A DNA stretch of 64,000 bases from Micromonospora echinospora (GTDB lineage Bacteria > Actinomycetota > Actinomycetes > Mycobacteriales > Micromonosporaceae), in assembly GCF_900091495.1 (NCBI RefSeq), contig NZ_LT607413.1:7269001-7333000 (forward strand), written 5' to 3'. Every line of letters starts with the position of its first letter. Position 1 is the stretch's first letter. A model generated the notes under the pieces. That model was not told the origin of the DNA, made no database searches, and worked only from the letters and a program-made list of their open reading frames with translations. A program made the translations under genes and the position numbers. This document shows positions 58,763-64,000 of this stretch, one piece after another.

Positions 58763-59928
58763 GGCAGACTCCCTCGGGACTCGGAGGTACGGAACGAGAC
58801 GACGGCGTCGAGGACCTGCTCCACCTGCGCCGGGGTGAGCTCGGTGTGCAACGGGAGCCGGACCAGCCGTTCGGCGACGTGTTCGGTGACCGGGCAGCCG
58901 CCGGAGGCGGTGCGGCCGTACCGCACGCCGGCGGGCGAGGTGTGCAGGGGGACGAAGTGGAACGTGGCGTTCACGCCGCGGGCCCTCAGGTGGTCCAGGA
59001 ACGCGGCGCGGTCGCCCGGTTCGGGCAGCACCAGGTGGTAGAGGTGGGCCGAGTGGACGCGGTCCGCCGGCACGACGGGCAGCAGGACCCGCTGCGCGGC
59101 GGCCCACTCGGCGAGGCCCTCGTGGTAGCGGTACCAGACCTCGCGGCGCCGCCGCTGCACCGTGTCGAACTCCTCCAACTGCGCCGCGAGCAGGGCCGCG
59201 AGCAGCTCCGGCAGGATGTACGACGAGCCCAGGTCGACCCAGCGGTACTTGTCCACCTGGCCGAGGAAGTACTGGTGCCGGTTGGTGCCCCGGTCCCGGA
59301 TGATGGTCGCCCGGTCCACCAGGTTCGCGTCGTTGACCAGCAGTGCGCCGCCCTTCGCGCTGTGCACGTTCTTGGTGGCGTGGAAGCTCTGCGCGGCCAG
59401 TGTCCCGATGCCGCCCAGCGGCCGGCCCCGGTAGGAGGCGCCCAGGCCGTGCGCGCTGTCCTCCACGACCGGTATGCCGTGGGCATCGGCGATGCGCTGG
59501 ATCTCGTCCATCTCGCAGGCGACCCCGGCGTAGTGGACGGCGACGATCGCCCGGGTCCGCGGGGTGATCGCCGCCTGCAGGGCCTTCTCGTCGAGGTTCA
59601 GGGTGTCCGGGTGGCAGTCCACGAAGACCGGTACGGCGCCGCGCAGGACGAACGCGCTCGCGGTCGGCGCGAAGGTGAACGACGGCATCACCACCTCGTC
59701 GCCGGGAGCGAGGTCCAGCAGCAGCGCGGCGATCTCCAGCGCGGCGGTGCACGACGGCGTGAGCAGCACGTGGCCCGCGCCGGTGAGCTGCTGGATCCGC
59801 TCGGCGGCGCGGGCGCTGTAGGCGCCGTTGCCGTCGAGGTCCCCGGACTCCAGGGCCGAGCGCAGGTACTCGAACTGACGTCCCGCGGTGTGCGGTACGT
59901 GGAACGGGACGGTCCCCGTCGCGGTCAC
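58759..59928 (-). CDS. dTDP-4-keto-6-deoxyhexose 4-aminotransferase, DegT/DnrJ/EryC1 family (WecE-like)
   Basis: 389 residues, PLP enzyme of the sugar aminotransferase family: LLTPSCTAALEIAALLLDLAP and MPSFTFAPTASAFVLRGA near the start, VVEDSAHGLGASYRG (Asp of the PLP nitrogen), and FHATKNVHSAKGG with the PLP-binding Lys. The pattern GDEVVMPSFTF and HATKN fits the WecE/4-amino subgroup more than the 3-amino one. With the C-methyltransferase this predicts a branched 4-amino-4,6-dideoxyhexose. GTG at 59928 overlaps the methyltransferase stop. Confidence 0.9.
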   Translation of the reverse strand: MTATGTVPFHVPHTAGRQFEYLRSALESGDLDGNGAYSARAAERIQQLTGAGHVLLTPSCTAALEIAALLLDLAPGDEVVMPSFTFAPTASAFVLRGAVPVFVDCHPDTLNLDEKALQAAITPRTRAIVAVHYAGVACEMDEIQRIADAHGIPVVEDSAHGLGASYRGRPLGGIGTLAAQSFHATKNVHSAKGGALLVNDANLVDRATIIRDRGTNRHQYFLGQVDKYRWVDLGSSYILPELLAALLAAQLEEFDTVQRRRREVWYRYHEGLAEWAAAQRVLLPVVPADRVHSAHLYHLVLPEPGDRAAFLDHLRARGVNATFHFVPLHTSPAGVRYGRTASGGCPVTEHVAERLVRLPLHTELTPAQVEQVLDAVVSFRTSESRGSLP

Positions 59929-60665
59929 CGGGTCAGCTCCAACAGCGTGAAGTCGATACGCACCCGAGCGTCGTCGTCGGCGTGCTCGCCGTACACCGGT
60001 GAGGAGCCGAGCTCCTCGGGCGTCACGGAGAACGACTCCTGGACGTGGACCCGTACGCCCCCGAAACCAGCCTCCGACACCACCTGGCGGAGCCGGTCGG
60101 AGCTGCCCATCGCGAAGCTGAAGCCGAGGAACAGCCGGCCGGCCGGGGTGAGCCGCCGACGCGCCTCGCGGCAGAACCGTTCGTGCATCGCGTAGCCGGG
60201 GTCGAAGAAGTGGTAGGCGAGGTCGGAATCGAGGGTGCGGTCCGGCGGTACCTGGATGAACGGTGAGTTCCAGAAGATCAGGTCGTAGGTGGCGTCCTCG
60301 TCCACCGCGGAGAACAGGTCGCTGACCAGGGCCGTCACCCGGTCGGCGACGCCGTGGCGCTCGGCGTTGAGCTGCGTGGTGCGTACCGCCGCGGGGTTGA
60401 TGTCCAGCGCGGTCACCCGGGGCACGCCGGCGAGCGCGGCGACCACGGAGGCCACCCCGCAGCCGCAGCCCATCTCCAGCATCGACTGCACCCCGTCGTA
60501 CGGCAGGGACGAGGCGAACAACCCGGTGGCGTAGTTGTAGTCGCCGCCCAACACGCCGCTGAGCTGGATCCACTTCTTGTCCAGCAGGTCGAACTCCTGC
60601 GTGTCGTTGGTGCGCAGGGCGTGCTCGTACGCTTCCTGGCCCATGGTGAGGCCGAGTCGGTTCAT
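59925..60665 (-). CDS. Class I methyltransferase with NSPF motif, probably sugar N-methyltransferase
   Basis: 246 residues. SAM core MLEMGCGCGVASVVAALAG (about 62-80) and DLIFWNSPFIQVPPD, an NPPF-like motif of methyltransferases that act on amino groups (PrmC/HemK-like). ATG at 60665 with GAGG upstream. It lies between the aminotransferase and the tryptophan dioxygenase genes (28-base gap). N-methylation of the 4-amino group, as in sibirosamine, is the simplest role; glutamine methylation like PrmC is unlikely because the N-terminal PrmC domain is absent. Confidence 0.8.
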   Translation of the reverse strand: MNRLGLTMGQEAYEHALRTNDTQEFDLLDKKWIQLSGVLGGDYNYATGLFASSLPYDGVQSMLEMGCGCGVASVVAALAGVPRVTALDINPAAVRTTQLNAERHGVADRVTALVSDLFSAVDEDATYDLIFWNSPFIQVPPDRTLDSDLAYHFFDPGYAMHERFCREARRRLTPAGRLFLGFSFAMGSSDRLRQVVSEAGFGGVRVHVQESFSVTPEELGSSPVYGEHADDDARVRIDFTLLELTR

Positions 60666-60693
60666 GTCGGTTCCTCTCGGTCGGACCTGAGGG

Positions 60694-61479
60694 TCAAAGG
60701 GCGGAGCGCATCGTCCACAGCTCCGCAAAAAATCGGTGTTCGTTGATTTTTCGCAGCCAGGAGGCGCCGTCGGTGCCGCCGCTGCCGCGCTTGCCGCCGA
60801 GCATGCGTTCGACCACCAGCAGGTGGGTCGCCCGCCAGCGGGAGAACTGGTACGCCACCTCGAGCAACTGCTCGGCCAGGTCGTACGCGGGCCGGTACTT
60901 GTCCGGGTTGCGGTACACCGTCGCCCAGACGTCCTCGACCCCCTTGTCCGGCTCGTACGGGACGGTGACGTCGCGGGTGACGACGTGTTCGGGCGTGGGC
61001 AGTCCGGTGCGGTACAGGTGACGCAGCACCTCGTCGTACAGGCTCGGCCGCTCCAGTTCCGCGCGTAGCTGCGGGAACCGGGTGAAGTCGCTGTGCCGCA
61101 CCATCGCGGCGCCGCGGTTGCCGAGCGTGAACTCGAGCAGCCGGTACATGTACGACTGGGTGCCCGAGGCCTCCCCCAGCTCGTCGCGGAACGCCAGGAA
61201 CTCGTCCACCGGCATCGCGTTCATGCTCTCCCAGCAGCCGATCAGCGTGCGTTGGTGCCGCACCGCGCGGGACAGTGCCCGGCAGGCCGCCTCCGGCCGG
61301 TCCTCGCGCAGCCGGGCCCGGGCCTGGTCGACCTCCAGGTGCACCATCCGGAACAGCAGCTCCTTGACCTGGCTCAGGAGGATGAACTGCAACTCGAAGG
61401 GAGACTCCGTGGCGGGCGCCGGCAGGGCGTGCAGGGCGTCCATGCGGGCGTAGTCGACGTACGGGTTCCCGGCGGTCAC
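60694..61479 (-). CDS. kynA: Tryptophan 2,3-dioxygenase
   Basis: 261 residues of the heme tryptophan dioxygenase family: NPYVDYARMDALHALPAP at the start, FELQFILLSQVKELLFRMVHLE (the helix with the substrate-binding FILxxQ pattern and His), and SQVKELL region; C-terminal HLLVVERMLGGKRGSGGT carries the heme His and the loop that closes on the substrate. It opens the indole ring of L-tryptophan to N-formylkynurenine. GTG at 61479 overlaps the kynureninase stop. Being in a biosynthetic operon, it provides precursor rather than catabolism. Confidence 0.92.
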   Translation of the reverse strand: MTAGNPYVDYARMDALHALPAPATESPFELQFILLSQVKELLFRMVHLEVDQARARLREDRPEAACRALSRAVRHQRTLIGCWESMNAMPVDEFLAFRDELGEASGTQSYMYRLLEFTLGNRGAAMVRHSDFTRFPQLRAELERPSLYDEVLRHLYRTGLPTPEHVVTRDVTVPYEPDKGVEDVWATVYRNPDKYRPAYDLAEQLLEVAYQFSRWRATHLLVVERMLGGKRGSGGTDGASWLRKINEHRFFAELWTMRSAL

Positions 61480-62660
61480 CGCAGCACCTCCCGCAGGTGC
61501 GCCACGGCGTCGAACACGTCGGTCCACGAGACGTACAGGCCGTTGAGGCAGATCCGCAGCAGGTCCGGCGGCCGTTCGTCGACGACCACCCCCCGGTGCA
61601 GCAGCGCCTCGGCCACGGCGACGGCGTCCGGCAGGCGCAGCGTCACGTGGTTGCCACGGCGGCCCGGGGCACGCGGCGTGACGACCTCGACGCCGTCCAG
61701 GTCGGCGACGAGCGCGAAGAGGTACTCGGCGAGTCGGATGCTCTTGTCGCGCACGGCAGCCACCCCGGCCGCCTCGAGCGGTTCGAGGGCCGCCTCCAGG
61801 GCGAGCATGGACAGAATCTGCGGCGTACCGGTCCGGGCCCGGGTGATGCCGGCGGCCGGCACGAACGGATCCGTCATCGCGAACGGGTCCGCGTGCCCGT
61901 GCCAGCCGGTGATCGGAAGATCGAGGTCACCGTGGTGCCGGCGGGCCGCGTACAGGAAGGCCGGCGCACCCGGCCCGCCCGAGAGGTACTTGTACCCGCA
62001 GCCGACCGCGAGGTCCACGGCGTCGTCGTCGACCCGCAGCGGAACCGCGCCCGCCGCGTGGCTCAGGTCCCACACGGCGACGCCACCGGCCCGCTGGATC
62101 GCGGCGGTGAGCCCCGCGACGTCCCACAGCTCCCCGGTCCGGAAGTCGACGGCACCGCACAGCACCGCGCCGACCTCGCCCGCATGCCGGTCGAGGACCC
62201 CGGGGAGATCGTCCATCGGGGTCTCGACCAGGTGCAGGTCCAGCAGCCGAGCCACCGAGGCGGCCAGGTAGCGGTCCGTCGGGAAGTTCCCGGCGTCGGC
62301 GACCAGCACCCGGTGCTCCGGGACGAGTCGGGCCGCGGCCGTGACGGCGTTGAACAGTTGCACCGACGTCGACTCCCCCACGACCACCTGGCCGGGTCCT
62401 GCCCCGATCAGTCGACCGATGCGGTCGCCGACCCGCTCCGGGGCGTCCCACCAGCCGTCGTCCCACCACCCGCGGATCAGATGCCCGCCCCATTGCCGCC
62501 GCACCGCGTTCTCCAGCGCCACCGGTACGCCCGCAGCCGGCGGACCGAGCGAGTTCCCGTTCAGCGCGAGGGTCCCCTCCGGGATCAGGAATTCCTTGGC
62601 GAATGTGGCGAGCGGATCGGCCGCGGCTTCCCGCTCGGCCCATTCACGCGTCAATTCCAC
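61476..62660 (-). CDS. kynU: Kynureninase (SibQ-like)
   Basis: 394 residues, PLP fold type I. VWDLSHAAGAVPL (Asp for PLP, about 225-237), VGCGYKYLSGGPGAPAF with PLP-binding Lys, and GNHVTLRLP plus LLRICLNGLYVSWTDVF near the end are typical. It splits 3-hydroxykynurenine (or its 4-methyl form) into 3-hydroxyanthranilate and alanine. It is the first gene of the long operon; GTG at 62660 follows GGGGGGAG. A promoter with 12-base repeats lies upstream. Confidence 0.93.
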   Translation of the reverse strand: MELTREWAEREAAADPLATFAKEFLIPEGTLALNGNSLGPPAAGVPVALENAVRRQWGGHLIRGWWDDGWWDAPERVGDRIGRLIGAGPGQVVVGESTSVQLFNAVTAAARLVPEHRVLVADAGNFPTDRYLAASVARLLDLHLVETPMDDLPGVLDRHAGEVGAVLCGAVDFRTGELWDVAGLTAAIQRAGGVAVWDLSHAAGAVPLRVDDDAVDLAVGCGYKYLSGGPGAPAFLYAARRHHGDLDLPITGWHGHADPFAMTDPFVPAAGITRARTGTPQILSMLALEAALEPLEAAGVAAVRDKSIRLAEYLFALVADLDGVEVVTPRAPGRRGNHVTLRLPDAVAVAEALLHRGVVVDERPPDLLRICLNGLYVSWTDVFDAVAHLREVLR

Positions 62661-62726
62661 GAGGCAGCTCCCCCCTTGTGAATGCCCGGCACCACGGCCG
62701 GACACAGTGGACGCTCACCGTAGCCA

Positions 62727-62764
62727 AACATATCTTCGCCGCAGTTCAGAGCGCAGCTCAGAGC
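62727..62764 (-). promoter_or_regulatory. Activator-type promoter of the PBD operon: tandem 12-bp repeats and -10
   Basis: On the minus strand two head-to-tail repeats, GCTCTGAGCTGC and GCTCTGAACTGC (62764-62741, 11 of 12 identical), are followed after exactly 8 bases by TATGTT (62732-62727), a plausible -10. There is no good -35. Direct repeats ending 8 bases before the -10 are the arrangement used by SARP/OmpR-type activators of antibiotic clusters, with the period here 12 instead of 11. It drives the kynureninase-led operon, about 70 bases upstream of its GTG. Confidence 0.6.
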
Positions 62765-62852
62765 ACTGTGAAGGTCTTCAGAAAAGTTCAAAATGTTCCA
62801 GGAAGAATGCAGGTACCAGCGTTGCGGCACCGCCGCCGCCCAGAATGGAGCA

Positions 62853-63620
62853 ATGACCGTCACCGAGTTGCTGACCCGGTGCGCCGGGCCGGAATGTCCG
62901 GCCGGCGCCGCCACTGGTTCCCCGCTCTGCCCGACGTGCGCCACCCGGCTCGGGCAGGCCCTGCGTCGGCTGCCCGTGCTGTACCGGCAGTGCGGCGAAC
63001 GCCACCTGCCCAGCCGTGCGCCAGCGTGGCAGCGGCCGCCGCGCGCGGGCCGGCCGGGACCGACCGGCCCGCTGCACGCCGGGGCCACGGACGCGCGACA
63101 CGCCATCGAGACCGTGCTGGCGTCGTGGGCCGGGCTCACCGCCCAGGCGACCGGCGCGCCGCCACCGCGACGGGTCGTGGCGGACCTCAGCCGGTTCCTG
63201 CTCGACCGGCTCGACTTCCTGCTGCGGCACCCGGCGGCCGGCGACCTGGCGGCGGAGGTCGCCGCCCTGGTCACCGAGGCGGAGCGGGTGCTGCACCCGG
63301 AGCGCGGGCGGCACCTCGGCTCGTGCGTCGTGCCCGGTTGCGAGGGACGCCTCACCGGGGGTCGGCAGCAGGACCCGCTGCGCGTGACCTGCGACGCGGA
63401 CGCCACCCACGAGTGGAACGGACCCGAGGTGCTGTCGCTGCGGTCCGGGAAGCGGGCACCGCAGGAGCCGCCCTGGCTCAGCGCGGCCGGCATCACGGCG
63501 CTGTGGGGTGTGCCCCGGGGGAGCGTGTACCGCCTGGCGAGCGAGAACGGGTGGAGGCGTCAGCGGCGAGCGGGACGCACGTACTACGCCACCGAGGACG
63601 TACGGCGCACACTGACGTGA
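62853..63620 (+). CDS. Putative regulator: Cys-rich head and MerR-like helix-turn-helix tail
   Basis: 255 residues, no known function. The N-terminus has Zn-like Cys spacing (RCAGPECPAG then LCPTCATRL, about residues 9-35) and a second pair lies at CVVPGCEG (about 166-173). The C-terminal 50 residues form a helix-turn-helix of the excisionase/MerR type: LSAAGITALWGVPRGSVYRL and RTYYATEDVRRTL. Such proteins are common in actinomycete mobile regions and near antibiotic clusters. ATG 62853 (MTVTELL) is chosen because the in-frame extension reads through the divergent promoter region. Its 3' end overlaps the PhzF gene by 37 bases. Confidence 0.7.
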   Translation: MTVTELLTRCAGPECPAGAATGSPLCPTCATRLGQALRRLPVLYRQCGERHLPSRAPAWQRPPRAGRPGPTGPLHAGATDARHAIETVLASWAGLTAQATGAPPPRRVVADLSRFLLDRLDFLLRHPAAGDLAAEVAALVTEAERVLHPERGRHLGSCVVPGCEGRLTGGRQQDPLRVTCDADATHEWNGPEVLSLRSGKRAPQEPPWLSAAGITALWGVPRGSVYRLASENGWRRQRRAGRTYYATEDVRRTLT

Positions 63621-64000
63621 CCGGCGCTCGGGAGGGAGCTGGCCGTGATCTCCCCGGTTAGTTCCCTCGGCGCCCGCCCGCCGACCGTGACAACCGTCGC
63701 CGGGCCGTCGGCGGCGACCGTCCCCTCCAGCAGCGCCGGGCGCCCCAGCTCCGCGCCCTGTTCGATGCGGAAGAACCGCTGGGCGTGGGGACCGGACCGT
63801 TCGGCGAGCCACGCCCCCAGCGCCAGCCCCACCGACGCACACGCCGGATCCTCCGGAATGGCCCACCCCGGGGCGAACAGCCGGGCGACGGCGACGCCCT
63901 CCGCGTCGTCCCAGGTGAACAGGAACACCTCCGGCAGTTCGTGGCGGGCCATGGCGGCGACGTCGGGACGCGCCGTGGCGAGCGCCTCCGGACGGACCGG
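63584..64000 (-). CDS. PhzF-family protein, C-terminal part, cut by right edge
   Basis: The frame is open to the window edge, so only the last 138 residues are seen. EDPACASVGLALGAWLAE is the EDPATGSA-type motif of the PhzF isomerase/epimerase family; FRIEQGAELGRPALLEG and VTVGGRAP are its normal last strands. PhzF relatives work in phenazine synthesis, but another branch (LmbX-like isomerases) makes the 4-alkyl-dihydropyrrole carboxylate from tyrosine in PBD, lincomycin and hormaomycin clusters. Next to this PBD cluster the second role is attractive but unproven, since the catalytic Glu near the N-terminus lies outside the window. Confidence 0.8.
   Translation of the reverse strand, partial: PVRPEALATARPDVAAMARHELPEVFLFTWDDAEGVAVARLFAPGWAIPEDPACASVGLALGAWLAERSGPHAQRFFRIEQGAELGRPALLEGTVAADGPATVVTVGGRAPRELTGEITASSLPSAGHVSVRRTSSVA

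Noticed and set aside
60694..62660. Tryptophan degradation for primary metabolism
   Set aside because: The genes are fused by overlaps into an antibiotic operon with NRPS and sugar genes, and the 3-monooxygenase is at its far end; precursor supply fits better.

Overview
High-GC actinomycete DNA: strong G/C third-position bias, many GTG starts, 4-base ATGA/GTGA gene overlaps, an EccB-type secretion protein, F420/FMN-type and PucR/GntR/XRE regulators. A Micromonospora-like actinomycete is a reasonable guess, but the sequence does not prove a genus.

Region 1 (1-18339, all on the minus strand, running off the left edge) is a hybrid PKS/NRPS operon. In transcription order it encodes A-T-KS, a type II thioesterase fused to a lantibiotic-dehydratase-like (LanB, tRNA-dependent) domain, an A-T-C-T NRPS, a KS-AT-KR-DH-ACP PKS, a SyrP/TauD-type Fe(II)/2-oxoglutarate oxygenase, an MbtH protein and a C-A... 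NRPS cut by the edge. Nearly all junctions are overlapping start/stop codons. Upstream of the first gene lies a compact array of inverted half-sites. I do not recognise the product; the TE-LanB fusion is the most unusual gene in the window.

Region 2 (18400-37500) is a mixed chromosomal stretch: two methyltransferases, an isolated eccB, a small membrane protein, a nucleotidyltransferase, a GntR regulator, a fatty-acid desaturase with its ferredoxin-NADP reductase-like partner and a divergent PucR-type regulator, a secreted pectate lyase behind a strong promoter and a palindromic LacI-type operator, a methionine aminopeptidase facing a tiny XRE regulator across a tandem operator, a large Tat-type secreted protein, a CE7 esterase, a rifampin phosphotransferase (rph) preceded by a textbook rifamycin-associated element, and a cmtR-like metal sensor coupled to a cation-efflux protein.

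Region 3 (37506-right edge) is a glycosylated pyrrolobenzodiazepine (PBD, sibiromycin-type) cluster. A complete kynurenine route (tryptophan 2,3-dioxygenase, kynurenine formamidase, kynurenine 3-monooxygenase, kynureninase) plus a SibL-like methyltransferase should make 3-hydroxy-4-methylanthranilate. An A-T NRPS whose A domain lacks the usual Asp loads it, a SibG-like flavoprotein may hydroxylate it, and a C-A-T-reductase NRPS joins it to a second amino acid and releases the aldehyde. RmlA, RmlB, an RmlC-like epimerase, a C-methyltransferase, a 4-aminotransferase and a glycosyltransferase make and attach a branched 4-amino sugar. A UvrA-like ABC protein is the expected self-resistance and an MFS pump the exporter. 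Fifteen genes from 62660 down to 41154 read as one minus-strand operon, started by a promoter with 12-bp direct repeats placed 8 bp upstream of the -10. An atypical OmpR-type regulator sits at the far end. The tyrosine-to-alkylproline genes expected for sibiromycin are not inside the window, but a PhzF-family gene cut by the right edge may be the first of them.
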